The position numbers were made by a program, and so were the translations under genes. 64,000 bases of DNA, from assembly GCA_945860295.1 (NCBI GenBank), contig CAMAQH010000003.1, positions 62,001 through 126,000 of the forward strand, written 5' to 3'. Positions 17,991 through 27,621 of this stretch are shown piece after piece. Origin of the DNA: Prosthecobacter debontii. GTDB taxonomy: Bacteria > Verrucomicrobiota > Verrucomicrobiia > Verrucomicrobiales > Verrucomicrobiaceae. The stretch's first letter is position 1. Each line of letters starts with the position of its first letter. Under the pieces are notes generated by a model, which worked only from the letters and a program-made list of their open reading frames with translations, did not search any database and was not told the DNA's origin.

Positions 17991-19658
17991 ATGCGCACTC
18001 TTTTCGCTTTCCTCTGCCTCACCCTCACCACGCTTCTTGCCGCTCTGCCAGAGGAGAAACGCATCGTTTTTCTCGGCGATAGCATCACTCAAGCCGGAGG
18101 TTACATCGAAATCATCGAAGCGGCACTGATCGCGCAGCATCCTCAGGCGCACCATGAAATCATCCCGCTCGGACTCAGCAGTGAAACCGTGAGCGGCCTG
18201 AGTGAAGACGGCCACGCCAATGGAGCCTTCCCCCGCCCCGATCTGCATGAGCGGCTGAATCGTGCGCTGGAGAAAGCCAAGCCGCAGCTCGTCTTCGCCT
18301 GCTACGGCATGAACGACGGCATCTACTTCCCACTCGGCACCGAGCGCATGAAAGCCTTCCAAGATGGCATGAAGAAACTGCACGCCAAAGTTACCGCGAC
18401 TGGCGCACGCATCGTTCATCTCACGCCGCCCGTGTTTGATCCGGTGCCGATCATGAAGCGCCTGCTCCCGGCTGGCCTGGACAAGTATCCCCAGCCATAT
18501 CAGGGCTACAACGAAGTGCTCGATGCCTACAGCGACTGGCTTCTCAGCATGAGGAAAGAAGGCTGGGAGGTGCTCGATATCCACGGCCCCTTCAATGCTG
18601 CGCTGGCGGAGAAGCGGAAGGCAGACCCACAGTTCACCTTCTCCAAAGATGGCGTGCATCCCGGTGCTGAAGGTCATCTCATCATGGCTCATGCCGTGCT
18701 CGATGCCTGGGGTCTCAAAGTGAAGCCTGATGGCACGCCCGATCATGTGAATGGCGCAGCCATTTTCACCGCCATCAAAGCCAAGCAAGCCATCCTGCGC
18801 CCGGCGTGGCTCAGTCACGTCGGCCATAAGCGCCCTGGCAACAAACCCGGCCTACCAATGGATGAAACAAAAACAAAAGCCGCCGAACTTGATGCAAAAG
18901 CTCGCAGCCTAGCCGCACCCTCCAATAGCAAAGCCAGCGAGTGGAACGGTTACCCAAAATATGATTTCGAAGTCGCTGGCAAGGCCGTCACCATCGTCGT
19001 GCCGAAGTCTCCTGCTCCTGGTAAGCCCTGGGTCTGGCATGGCGAATTTTTTGGTCACAAACCAGCACCAGACATCGCGCTACTTGGCCAAGGTTTTCAC
19101 ATCGCCTACATGAAGATCAACGACATGCTCGGCTGTCCTGAGGCCGTGAAGCTTTGGAATCAGTGCTACACGGAGCTGACCACGCGCTATGCCCTCAGCA
19201 AGAAGCCCGCCCTCGTCGGCCTCAGTCGTGGCGGCTTGTATTGCTACAACTGGGCCACCGCCAATCCCGACAAAGTTTCCTGCATCTATGGCGACGCGCC
19301 CGTGTGCGACTTCAAGAGCTGGCCCGGCGGTAAAGGGAAGGGTAAAGGTGATCCGAAGAACTGGGGCTTGGTGCTCAAGTTTTGGAACTTCAAAGACGAA
19401 GCTGCCGCACTCGCCTACCAAGGCAATCCCGTCGATAGTCTCGCTCCGCTGGCAAAAAATAACGTCCCGCTTCTGCATGTGTTTGGTGATGCGGATGATG
19501 TCGTGCCGTGGGAAGAAAACACCGGCCTCATCGAGTCACGCTACGAAGCCCTCGGCGGCAACATCACCCTGATCCGCAAGCCAGGCATTGGCCATCACCC
19601 ACATGGTCTGGATGACTCCACGCCGATCATCGAGTTCATCGCCAAGCACGCGAAGTGA
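17991..19658 (+). CDS. Secreted two-domain esterase: SGNH hydrolase fused to alpha/beta hydrolase
   Basis: A 555-residue exported protein (signal MRTLFAFLCLTLTTLLAALP). The N-terminal domain (22-260) is an SGNH/GDSL esterase: GDSIT at 29-33 with S31, the ACYGMNDG block with its Asn, and the KDGVHPGAEGH block carrying the Asp/His pair. The C-terminal domain (about 310-555) is an alpha/beta hydrolase: nucleophile elbow GLSRGG near 410, acid in GDADDVVP near 496, and His in GIGHHPHG near 527. Both active sites look intact. Verrucomicrobial genomes hold many carbohydrate esterases, so acyl removal from polysaccharides is a reasonable guess. It follows the carboxypeptidase by 43 bases. Confidence 0.88.
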   Translation: MRTLFAFLCLTLTTLLAALPEEKRIVFLGDSITQAGGYIEIIEAALIAQHPQAHHEIIPLGLSSETVSGLSEDGHANGAFPRPDLHERLNRALEKAKPQLVFACYGMNDGIYFPLGTERMKAFQDGMKKLHAKVTATGARIVHLTPPVFDPVPIMKRLLPAGLDKYPQPYQGYNEVLDAYSDWLLSMRKEGWEVLDIHGPFNAALAEKRKADPQFTFSKDGVHPGAEGHLIMAHAVLDAWGLKVKPDGTPDHVNGAAIFTAIKAKQAILRPAWLSHVGHKRPGNKPGLPMDETKTKAAELDAKARSLAAPSNSKASEWNGYPKYDFEVAGKAVTIVVPKSPAPGKPWVWHGEFFGHKPAPDIALLGQGFHIAYMKINDMLGCPEAVKLWNQCYTELTTRYALSKKPALVGLSRGGLYCYNWATANPDKVSCIYGDAPVCDFKSWPGGKGKGKGDPKNWGLVLKFWNFKDEAAALAYQGNPVDSLAPLAKNNVPLLHVFGDADDVVPWEENTGLIESRYEALGGNITLIRKPGIGHHPHGLDDSTPIIEFIAKHAK

Positions 19659-19661
19659 AAC

Positions 19662-20042
19662 TCACTCAGCACGGTTGCGCATCATGTCAGCCACTTGAAC
19701 AAAGAAGGGTTCCATCACGGCCACTGCCTCATCGGTCACTTCGACTTCACGCATCGCCGCGCCCATCATTTCAAGCCAGCGATCACGCTCGGCACTGCCG
19801 ATAGAGAAAGGCATGTGCCGCCCGCGTAGTCGCGGATGCCCACGCTCTTCGATGTAGGTCTGCGGTCCGCCAAAGCGATAAACGAGGAAGTCAGCGAGCC
19901 GCTTTTCCGAGCCCGCCCAATCCTCTGGCGGATACATTTTCCCGATCAGTGCATCTGTTTTAACTCGCAGATAAAACGCCGCGACCATCGCGCGCAGCTT
20001 GGCTTCACCGACTTCAGAACAAAGAGTATCGAGTGTGATCAT
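19662..20042 (-). CDS. Truncated haemoglobin, group II (trHbO type)
   Basis: A 126-residue globin that binds haem and O2 or related ligands in the cytoplasm. It matches the group II pattern: MYPPEDWAGSEKRLADFL, then RFGGPQTYIEERGHPRLRGRHMPFSIG, which holds the proximal-side His region and the GHPRLR-x-RH-x-PF signature. The C-terminal helix (WLEMMGAAMREVEV) has the Trp typical of group II. Length is normal. The start ATG at 20042 lies 9 bases after the stop of a decayed Omp85 frame on the same strand, so its promoter may lie in or before that wreck. The gene is convergent with the SGNH fusion gene. Confidence 0.92.
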   Translation of the reverse strand: MITLDTLCSEVGEAKLRAMVAAFYLRVKTDALIGKMYPPEDWAGSEKRLADFLVYRFGGPQTYIEERGHPRLRGRHMPFSIGSAERDRWLEMMGAAMREVEVTDEAVAVMEPFFVQVADMMRNRAE

Positions 20043-20051
20043 GACAGATGA

Positions 20052-20311
20052 TTAAAACGCAAAGCCGACGGTGACGTGCAACATGCCAACTCCCTCACCT
20101 TTACGGAAAGCGACGTTCCGACCGTAGTCGATACAGATGGGGACAAAGGGCAGATGATAACGCAGAACTGCCCCAATGGCGGAGCGGAAGTCAGACGAAC
20201 GGTGATACCACCTTCACTGATTTTATGTTCGCTGATCACTGGCTCTGCTGCGGGCAGACTGAGCGCAAGCATTCCAAAAAGAGCCCAGTGTCTGAACGAA
20301 AATGCAATCAC
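20052..20311 (-). pseudogene. Remnant of an Omp85/BamA-family outer-membrane protein gene
   Basis: On the minus strand a GTG at 20311 opens a signal-peptide-like stretch (HWALFGMLALSLPAAEP) that runs to about 20215. In a second frame, open from 20213 to a TAA at 20052, the product reads as the last strands of an Omp85 barrel: SAIGAVLRYHLPFVPICIDYG, then GEGVGMLHVTVGFAF ending in Phe, the outer-membrane C-terminal signature. The POTRA domains and most of the barrel are absent, so a deletion has joined the two ends out of frame. Neither piece is long enough to be a working protein. Confidence 0.65.
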
Positions 20312-20498
20312 TAACCTGCCGTATATACGACGCGCGCGGTGAGTTGAATGTGGCGCTCTGTCGAGCCTAAATTCCATGACCTGCCGTCTCGCCTTTGCGA
20401 GTGCCTTTGTCAATTCGCCCGCACTGTGCAGCACGCATGATCAGATGTGAAAGCTCTGCCTGCTTCTAACCGTTCATGGGCGCCCAGCTTGCTGAATC

Positions 20499-22214
20499 AT
20501 GAAACTCGTCCTCTCCTTCCTCCTCTCCCCCAGTCTGCTATTCGCCGAACTGAGCGTACCGCATTTCTTCTCTGATCACATGATCCTTCAGCGCGAGCGT
20601 GTCGCCGCGATTTGGGGAAAGGCGGGCGCGAACGCTGAAATCAGCATCGCATTCAAAGGCAAATCGGCGACGACCAAAGCCGCTGCCGATGGCCACTGGC
20701 GCACGCAGATCGAAACGGGTGCAGCAGATGCCAATGGCGCGTCTATGACCATCAGCACAGGCGCAGACAAGATCGAAATCAAAGACGTGCTCGTCGGTGA
20801 GGTGTGGTTCGCTTCGGGTCAATCCAACATGTTTTACAGCACGGGGCGCTCACCGGAATACGCGGCGCTCATCGCAGAGTCAAGGTACCCCGCTTTACGC
20901 ATGTTCAATGCGCCGCTCGTCACCGCAGTGGACAATCAGGATGACATCGACGGCATGTGGGAATCAGCGACACCAGAAACGGTGCCGAACTTTTCCGCCG
21001 TGGCGCTCTTCTTTGCGCGGAAGCTGCATCTCGAACTCGGCATCCCCATTGGCGTGATCAAATCCGCGTGGGGAGGCAAGCCCGTGGAAACCTTTACCAG
21101 TCGCGAGGCACTGAACACACTGCCCGGCACGAAAGCGCTCGTCGATGCGATGTTGAAAGACGAAGCTGGCTACGATCAAGCGAAGTCGGACGCGGCCTAT
21201 GAGAAGAAGCTCGCGCAATGGAAGGCCACGATGGCCGCTGCAAAGGGCAAGTCAGCTGAAGAACGTAAGCGCCTGCCGAAGAAGCCTGATGAGCCGAAAC
21301 GCCCGCTGCTTACTGAGGGTAATCCCGGCGTTCTTTTCGCTGCCATGATTCATCCTTTCGCAGGCTACACGATGCGCGGCGCGATCTGGTATCAGGGCGA
21401 AGGCAATGCGAAGCCTGGAGCCGTGCCTTATGATCAAACACTGCCGCTCATGATCAATGACTGGCGCAAGCGTTGGAGTGATGACTTCTCTTTTTATTAT
21501 GTCCAGCTCGCGAACTATCACGCGCCATCCACCGCGCCCGGCACGCCGGATTCATGGGCGCTATGTCAAGATCGTATGTGCCTCGTGCTCGGCACCACAC
21601 CAAAAACTGGCATGGCAATCATCAATGATGTGGGTGACGCCAATGACATCCATCCCAAGAACAAAAAAGATCCCGGCGAACGCCTTGCGCGCTGGGCTTT
21701 GGCCAAAGATTACGGCAAAGAGCTGATCTACTCCGGCCCGCTTTTCAAATCGAGTTTGCTACAGGACGGCGCGATCCGCGTGATCTTTGATCAAAGCGGT
21801 TCAGGCCTGAAATCACGCGATGGCGGCACATTAAAACGCTTCGAAATCGCAAGCGCTGACAAGGTCTGGCATTGGGCAGACGCAAAGATCGACGGCCCCG
21901 ACAGTGTGCTCGTCAGCAGCCAGCAAGTGAAGCAGCCCGCAGCCGTGCGCTACGCATGGGCCGCGAATCCTGAAGGCGCCAACCTCATCAACAGTGAAGG
22001 CCTGCCCACCTCTGTCTTCCGCACGGACGACTGGGATGATGTCGTGCAAAAAGTGGACATGGCAGCCGATGCGCGCCGCGTGCTGGCCGACGAGATCAAA
22101 GCACTAGCCGCCAAGCGTGCGAAGCTGGATCGCAAGAGCCCCGAGTATCAGGCGCTTAGTCAAAAATTCCAAGCGCTGATGAAGAAGTTTAAAGAAGGCG
22201 CACCCAAGAAGTAG
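20499..22214 (+). CDS. Secreted sialate O-acetylesterase family protein
   Basis: Removes O-acetyl groups from sialic acids or other glycans; family SASA (DUF303). The 571-residue product has a signal (MKLVLSFLLSPSLLFA) and the family N-terminus LSVPHFFSDHMILQRE. The nucleophile motif GQSNM is at 107-111 with S109. A family block IWYQGEGNA follows near 303 and a DVGDANDIHPKNK block with Asp/His near 379. Its middle has a Lys/Ala-rich insertion (EKKLAQWKATMAAAKGK) and the C-terminus is a lysine-rich coil. Target sugars cannot be told. A second, broken gene of this family lies at 52282-52729. Downstream comes a strong palindrome, then convergent cphA. Confidence 0.93.
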   Translation: MKLVLSFLLSPSLLFAELSVPHFFSDHMILQRERVAAIWGKAGANAEISIAFKGKSATTKAAADGHWRTQIETGAADANGASMTISTGADKIEIKDVLVGEVWFASGQSNMFYSTGRSPEYAALIAESRYPALRMFNAPLVTAVDNQDDIDGMWESATPETVPNFSAVALFFARKLHLELGIPIGVIKSAWGGKPVETFTSREALNTLPGTKALVDAMLKDEAGYDQAKSDAAYEKKLAQWKATMAAAKGKSAEERKRLPKKPDEPKRPLLTEGNPGVLFAAMIHPFAGYTMRGAIWYQGEGNAKPGAVPYDQTLPLMINDWRKRWSDDFSFYYVQLANYHAPSTAPGTPDSWALCQDRMCLVLGTTPKTGMAIINDVGDANDIHPKNKKDPGERLARWALAKDYGKELIYSGPLFKSSLLQDGAIRVIFDQSGSGLKSRDGGTLKRFEIASADKVWHWADAKIDGPDSVLVSSQQVKQPAAVRYAWAANPEGANLINSEGLPTSVFRTDDWDDVVQKVDMAADARRVLADEIKALAAKRAKLDRKSPEYQALSQKFQALMKKFKEGAPKK

Positions 22215-22235
22215 CTTCGAGTGGCACTCGAAGCT
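22213..22235. terminator. Near-perfect palindrome between convergent genes
   Basis: AGCTTCGAGTG (22213-22223) and CACTCGAAGCT (22225-22235) are perfect arms separated by one base. The element begins at the stop of the acetylesterase gene and ends 8 bases before the stop of cphA on the other strand. It would form a stable hairpin in either transcript. There is no long T run, so a bidirectional terminator is likely but not certain. Confidence 0.6.
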
Positions 22236-22242
22236 CGTTGCA

Positions 22243-24846
22243 TCACTTCGCTCCGTGCTTGTCCTTCAGATGCATCACCGTCTCATCGGCGGTGTCTGCT
22301 TGAATCATGACTAAATCCCCCGGCTTGGCAGAGGCTAAAGCAAGATCGACAGCTTTGAGATGGCCTTGGATACACTCGATGCGTTTGGTTCTAGGCGCAG
22401 ACTCGAAACCCGTGGCGATGAGACGCATGATCTCACCCGACTCGCGACCACGCACATAGTCACCCTCAAAGAGCCAAACTTCGTCAAACTCCGCAGCGAG
22501 CATCCGGCCCTGCTCAATGATGTCGGAATCGCGGCGATCACCCGCCGAGGTGTAAACGACAATGCGGCGCTGATTGGTGAATGCACGCAGGCCGTCGAGT
22601 AAGGCTCGGAGTGCATCGACATTGTGCCCATAATCAACGATGACGGTGACGCCATTGAGATCGAGCACGTTAAATCGCCCAGCATTTTGATCCATGCTGG
22701 GGATGAATGTGCGCGCGCCCTGACGAATGAGATCATCATTAATTTCGAGTGCCCAGGCGGCGGCGACAGACGCGAGTGTGTTCTCAATCTGGAAGCCGAT
22801 GAGGCCACCGAGCGTGAGGGGGATTTCACTCAATGGCATGAAGACATCCTCTTTCGGTCCCGTGGCACGAATGATCTGACCGCTGCGAACGAAAATGACG
22901 CGCTCACCTTGAAAGCGATGCCGACTGATGACGGCGCTGTCTTCATCGAGCGCAAAGAAGATCGTTTTGCGCGGATAGGTCTCAGCCATTTTTACCACGA
23001 GCGGATCAGCCGCATTGAGCACCGCCATTCCCGTGGCTGAGACGGCAGCGACGATGCACTGCTTGACCTCGGCAAGCTGCTCGGCCGTGTCGATCTCGTT
23101 GATGCCGAGATGATCTCCTGCGCCGATGTTCGTTACGACGGCGACATCGCAGTGATCAAAGGCCAGCCCCTCGCGTAAAATGCCCCCGCGCGCCGTCTCA
23201 AGAACGGCGGCGTCACACAGCGGAAAGGAAAGGATGCTGCGTGCGCTTTTCGGCCCGCTGCAATCGCCGCTGTCGATCATGCGTGAGCCGACGAAAACGC
23301 CATCGGTACTTGTCAGTCCCACACGCCAGCCGTTTTGAGTCAGCAAATGCGCGATGAAGCGCGCCGTGGTCGTTTTGCCATTTACGCCAGTCACGGCCAC
23401 GATGGGAATGCGGCCGTTGCAATCGGCAGCAAACATCGTGTCGATCACCGCTTTACCGACGGGCCGAGCTTCGCCCTCTGAAGGATACAAATGCATGCGC
23501 AGACCGGGGCGCGCGTTTAGTTCTATGATGACGCCATTACGCGGACTGAGCGGCGCGCTGATGTCTGGCGCGATCATGTCGATGCCACAAATATCGAGGC
23601 CTACCGTCTGCGCAGCCTCTACCGCAGCCGCGCAGATCGTGGGGTGAACTTCCGCCGTGCAATCAACGGCGGTGCCTCCAGTGCTGAGATTTGCGTTACG
23701 GCGGATGAGGATCATGCGGCATTTTTCGGGCACCGATTCCGGCGTGCAGTCCTGCTCCGCCAGCACAGCCATAGCGACGGCATCAATACGGATCTTGCTC
23801 AGTGCCGCTGCATGATCTGAGGCACGACGCGGGTCACGGTTCTTCTCGGCGATGAGTTCTTGAATGCTACGCTCGCCATCACCAATGACATGTGCGGGAT
23901 GCCGACGAGATGCGGCGATGAGTTCACGCCCGATCACCAACACGCGGTAATCATCACCTTCAGCGAACTGCTCCACGAGCACGGAGTCACTCTCAGCAAA
24001 GGCAGCCTCGTAAGCCGTGGCAATCTGCTCTCGGGTGTAAAGATTCAAAGCCACGCCACGCCCTTGATTGCCATCCAGCGGCTTCACCACGACGGGCAGA
24101 CCGATCTCATTTGCCGCAGCCCAGGCATCATCCGCCGACTTCACCGGACGGCCCTGCGGCACAGGCAGACCGACTTCATTCAGCAGTCGTCGCGTCAGAT
24201 CTTTGTCTTGGACGATGTCCTCAGAGATCGCGCTCGTCTGGCTGGTGGCTGCTGCGAGAATTTTCTTTTGCTTCACGCCCCAGCCCAGTTGCACCAAGCT
24301 ACCTGACGTGAGTCGGCGCACGGGAATACCGCGCAACTTCGCCGCATCCACCATCGCCCGCGTACTGGGGCCGAGGCAGACCTCATTCGCAAGATCACTC
24401 AATTCGAGAATCGCTGCATTCACATCCAACACCTGCCCCCAGAGCGCCGCATCGATAATACGTCGTGCGAGTTGGAAGGCAGCACGCGCCACCGCCTCTT
24501 CGTCAAATTGCGTGATGATGCGTAGAACACGCGGCTCAGATGTCGGCATCACTTTGCCAAAAGTGACCTGCAAATCCGTGCGACTCTGTAGATGCAGCGT
24601 GATAAGCTGAAGCAGGCTCGCGAGCGTCTGCGTGTCGGGTTCATGCAATTCACGCACTGGCACTTCGAGCGTCGGCAGCCAAGAGACGAGCCAGTCCTTC
24701 CAGTTGAGCACGACGCCACTCAGCGGCGGAAATTCGACTCGACACTCCAAGACCGTATCACGCCCCCACAGATTCGGTCCGCGCAGCGCATGAATTTTGC
24801 GGGTTAGGGTGGAGCGAATTTCGATGGATGGAATAGTAGAAGACAA
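22243..24846 (-). CDS. cphA: Cyanophycin synthetase, full-length (CphA1 type)
   Basis: Polymerises aspartate and arginine into cyanophycin (multi-L-arginyl-poly-L-aspartate), an intracellular nitrogen store, using ATP. The 867-residue product has an N-terminal domain starting IHALRGPNLWG, an ATP-grasp domain (about 210-470) with VVKPLDGNQGRGV and NLSTGGTAVDC, and a Mur-ligase domain with P-loop VTGVNGKTTTA near 486-496 and the full C-terminal lid (VDYGHN, YTSAGDRRDSD). Length is typical. The frame has no ATG before the conserved start, so TTG at 24846 is used. It is divergent from an ABC/DUF1854 operon that occurs with CphA elsewhere. Confidence 0.93.
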   Translation of the reverse strand: MSSTIPSIEIRSTLTRKIHALRGPNLWGRDTVLECRVEFPPLSGVVLNWKDWLVSWLPTLEVPVRELHEPDTQTLASLLQLITLHLQSRTDLQVTFGKVMPTSEPRVLRIITQFDEEAVARAAFQLARRIIDAALWGQVLDVNAAILELSDLANEVCLGPSTRAMVDAAKLRGIPVRRLTSGSLVQLGWGVKQKKILAAATSQTSAISEDIVQDKDLTRRLLNEVGLPVPQGRPVKSADDAWAAANEIGLPVVVKPLDGNQGRGVALNLYTREQIATAYEAAFAESDSVLVEQFAEGDDYRVLVIGRELIAASRRHPAHVIGDGERSIQELIAEKNRDPRRASDHAAALSKIRIDAVAMAVLAEQDCTPESVPEKCRMILIRRNANLSTGGTAVDCTAEVHPTICAAAVEAAQTVGLDICGIDMIAPDISAPLSPRNGVIIELNARPGLRMHLYPSEGEARPVGKAVIDTMFAADCNGRIPIVAVTGVNGKTTTARFIAHLLTQNGWRVGLTSTDGVFVGSRMIDSGDCSGPKSARSILSFPLCDAAVLETARGGILREGLAFDHCDVAVVTNIGAGDHLGINEIDTAEQLAEVKQCIVAAVSATGMAVLNAADPLVVKMAETYPRKTIFFALDEDSAVISRHRFQGERVIFVRSGQIIRATGPKEDVFMPLSEIPLTLGGLIGFQIENTLASVAAAWALEINDDLIRQGARTFIPSMDQNAGRFNVLDLNGVTVIVDYGHNVDALRALLDGLRAFTNQRRIVVYTSAGDRRDSDIIEQGRMLAAEFDEVWLFEGDYVRGRESGEIMRLIATGFESAPRTKRIECIQGHLKAVDLALASAKPGDLVMIQADTADETVMHLKDKHGAK

Positions 24847-24909
24847 GCGGAGGGGAGCGCGATGCGGAAATGCCCGCTGCGTGCAGCAGGGTCAAGGAAA
24901 AGTTAGTGC

Positions 24910-27195
24910 GTGAACGAGACGTCGCATTGCGTCTTACAACTGAAATCAAGACAGGCCGTCAGATTGACAATAACCGCAACCACGGGACTGTTCGCAGTCG
25001 ATTCCGTCCCTACTTTGCCCGCTCAAATCACCAGCCAAACTCACGAGATTCTACTCCAGCATGCCGAAAAGCAACTGGTCACCGGTGAGCGCATCATTGC
25101 TAGGCTGTTGATCGATCTGGACGCCAGTTTGCATTTCCACGGCGGACTCATCGTTTTGACTAATGCACGTCTGCTGCATGTCGAGGCTTCTCACTTCCAA
25201 GATTGGAATCTAGCAGCGGTGCAGGATTTAAAGCTGGAAGAGATGGGTGCCACGGCGGCCATTCATTTGATGCACTCAGAGGCAAGTGTGTGGCACTGGC
25301 GGATCACTTCAGGCCACCTGCGCGAGGTAGAGGCTTTTGTAGCAAAGTTTAAAGAACAGCGCGGCACGGCGACCTCTGAAAGTGACGAATCCGAGGATGA
25401 TGAGGATGTCTTTTCCGCTGAAGAACCCATCACTGAAACCTTCACGAATCTGCCACTCCTGCGGCTCTTCAAATTTTCCAGCAAGTGGTACAAGCTCATG
25501 CTACTAGGGTTCGTTCTCACCGTTGCAAGCACTGGCTCCGGCTTGGTCGGCCCGTGGCTTACGATGTCACTCGTCGATGATGTTCTCATCCCGTTGCAAA
25601 CTGCTACGAATGATGTGCTCGTTGGGCGAGTCTATCATTTCATGCTGATGCTGGCAGGCGCTGCTTTCGTGACATGGCTGCTCCAGTGGGCCACGACTTA
25701 TGTGATCTCGCGTGTGGCAGAGCGCGTCACCAGCCACATGCGGCGAGCCACGTTTGAGCATCTACAAAAGCTCTCGCTAACTTATTTTAACAAAAAACGC
25801 ACAGGTGATCTGATCTCACGAATCGGGTCGGACACGGACAACATCTCGCTCTTCATCTCAGTCGATTTCATCGACTTCGCCTGCGATGTACTGACGATTC
25901 TTTTTACTGCAGTGATTCTTTTTTCGCTCAATCCAATGCTCGCCTTTGCAGCCATCGGCCCGCTGCCGATCGTGGCCTGGCTGGTGCAGTGGGTGCGCAG
26001 CCATCTGCGTGGTGGCTTTGCTGCAGCGAGCCGTGCGTGGAGTGCGATGAACAGCGTCCTCTCTGACACGATCCCTGGTGTGCGGGTCGTCAAAGCCTTT
26101 GCGCAGGAGCAGCGTGAGATCGATCGCTTCCGTGAGCACGATCAGCAAATCTTTGACACCAATGACCGCGTGAATCGCACATGGTCGTTCTTTGAGCCAA
26201 CGATTAGCCTGCTCACAGACATCGGTCTGCTCATTGTCTGGAGCGTCGGCGCGTGGAGCGTCGCTGGCGGAAACACCACCGTCGGTGTGCTGACCGGCTT
26301 TGTTCTCTATGTGGGCAGATTCTACGGCAAGCTGGACAACATGAGCCGCTTCCTCGCCTCTGCACAGCGGGCGGCCACCAGCGCACACCGCATCTTCGAC
26401 ATCCTGGATGTGAAGCCCGACATGCCGATCACTCCAGGCATGCGTAAGGTTGGTCGCTTGAGCGGTGAGATCGAGTTTCGCAGCATCAAATTCCGCCACG
26501 GCTCACGTCAGATCATTCGTGGTATCGACTTGAAAATCGCACCCGGTGAAATGATCGGCCTCGTCGGCCCAAGTGGTGCCGGAAAGACAACGTTGGTTAA
26601 TCTCGCCTGCCGTTTCTTCGATGTAAGTGAGGGGGCCGTTCTGGTCGATGGACAGGACCTGCGCGAGATCGATGTCGTCGATTTCCGGCGTAATCTTGGC
26701 CTCGTTTTGCAGGAGCCTTACTTGTTCTTCGGCACCATCGCCGAAAACATCGCCTATGGAAAACCTGACGCGACGCGGGCAGAAATCATGGCGGCAGCGA
26801 AGGCAGCACGGGCGCATGATTTCATCCTGAAACTCACCGATGCGTATGACTCGATGGTCGGCGAGCGCGGGCAGCATCTCTCTGGCGGCGAGCGCCAGCG
26901 CATCAGCATCGCTCGGGCTTTGCTCATCGATCCAGCGATCTTGATTCTTGATGAAGCCACCTCGTCGGTGGACACTGAAACGGAGCGCGAGATCCAGGCT
27001 GCACTCGATCACCTCGTCAAAGGCCGCACCACTATCGCCATCGCGCATCGTCTTGGTACTTTACGAAAAGCAAACCGGCTCGTGGTTGTCGAAAATGGTG
27101 TGATCAGTGAAATCGGTACGCATGAAGACCTCATGAGTCGCAGCGGCACTTATGCACGTCTGCATCAGGCCATGGTGGAGGTGAACGCGGCATGA
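24910..27195 (+). CDS. Cyanophycin-cluster ABC transporter (fused permease and ATPase) with N-terminal PH-like region
   Basis: A 761-residue half-size ABC exporter-type protein. Residues about 45-150 look like a PH-like beta domain (GERIIARLLIDLDASLHFHG, LTNARLLHVEA), followed by an acidic linker. The membrane domain with six helices spans about 185-480. The ATPase has Walker A GPSGAGKTT near 553, signature HLSGGERQR and Walker B LILDEATSSVD. I recall the same architecture next to cyanophycin synthetases in Betaproteobacteria and others. The cargo is unknown. GTG at 24910 is preceded by AAGGA about ten bases upstream, one of the few SD-like sites here; the exact start is uncertain. It overlaps DUF1854 by 4 bases. 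Confidence 0.88.
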   Translation: MNETSHCVLQLKSRQAVRLTITATTGLFAVDSVPTLPAQITSQTHEILLQHAEKQLVTGERIIARLLIDLDASLHFHGGLIVLTNARLLHVEASHFQDWNLAAVQDLKLEEMGATAAIHLMHSEASVWHWRITSGHLREVEAFVAKFKEQRGTATSESDESEDDEDVFSAEEPITETFTNLPLLRLFKFSSKWYKLMLLGFVLTVASTGSGLVGPWLTMSLVDDVLIPLQTATNDVLVGRVYHFMLMLAGAAFVTWLLQWATTYVISRVAERVTSHMRRATFEHLQKLSLTYFNKKRTGDLISRIGSDTDNISLFISVDFIDFACDVLTILFTAVILFSLNPMLAFAAIGPLPIVAWLVQWVRSHLRGGFAAASRAWSAMNSVLSDTIPGVRVVKAFAQEQREIDRFREHDQQIFDTNDRVNRTWSFFEPTISLLTDIGLLIVWSVGAWSVAGGNTTVGVLTGFVLYVGRFYGKLDNMSRFLASAQRAATSAHRIFDILDVKPDMPITPGMRKVGRLSGEIEFRSIKFRHGSRQIIRGIDLKIAPGEMIGLVGPSGAGKTTLVNLACRFFDVSEGAVLVDGQDLREIDVVDFRRNLGLVLQEPYLFFGTIAENIAYGKPDATRAEIMAAAKAARAHDFILKLTDAYDSMVGERGQHLSGGERQRISIARALLIDPAILILDEATSSVDTETEREIQAALDHLVKGRTTIAIAHRLGTLRKANRLVVVENGVISEIGTHEDLMSRSGTYARLHQAMVEVNAA

Positions 27196-27614
27196 TCGAC
27201 CTCATCTCCATCCTCCACCAGCCTGACGTGCGTCCCATACGGCTCTTCCCTCTGACCGATCCAGCGCACTGGATCGCCATTCTGGATACGAAAGGGCTGG
27301 AGATCGCCTGCATCGAAGATCCGACCACGCTCGATGCTCCTCAACGCGCCGCGCTCGATGCGGCGCTTGCCAAGCGTCATTTCGTGCCGGTCATCCGCCG
27401 CATCGTGGCGATCACACGAGCTCCAGATGGTCACGACTGGCTCGTCGAAACCGACCGCGGCACAACGACCTTTCGCATCGAGACGGACGAGAGCATCCAG
27501 AGTCTTGGTGGCGGCCGTCTTGTGATCATCGACAAACTGGGCACGCGCTATCTCGTGCCAAAGATGACTGACTTAGATCGCGAGAGCCGGCGCAAACTCG
27601 AGCGATACTACTGA
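27192..27614 (+). CDS. DUF1854 protein, cyanophycin-associated
   Basis: A 140-residue cytoplasmic beta-rich protein of the DUF1854 family, whose molecular role is not known to me. Typical segments are IAILDTKGLEIACIEDP, RRIVAITRAPDGHDWLVETDRG and LGGGRLVIIDKLGTRYLVP. The family is usually encoded next to the cyanophycin-cluster ABC protein, and that holds here: its ATG overlaps the ABC stop in ATGA, which suggests coupled translation. It may regulate or gate the transporter; that is inference. The spermidine-synthase-like gene begins 7 bases downstream. Confidence 0.88.
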   Translation: MIDLISILHQPDVRPIRLFPLTDPAHWIAILDTKGLEIACIEDPTTLDAPQRAALDAALAKRHFVPVIRRIVAITRAPDGHDWLVETDRGTTTFRIETDESIQSLGGGRLVIIDKLGTRYLVPKMTDLDRESRRKLERYY

Positions 27615-27621
27615 CCCGTCT

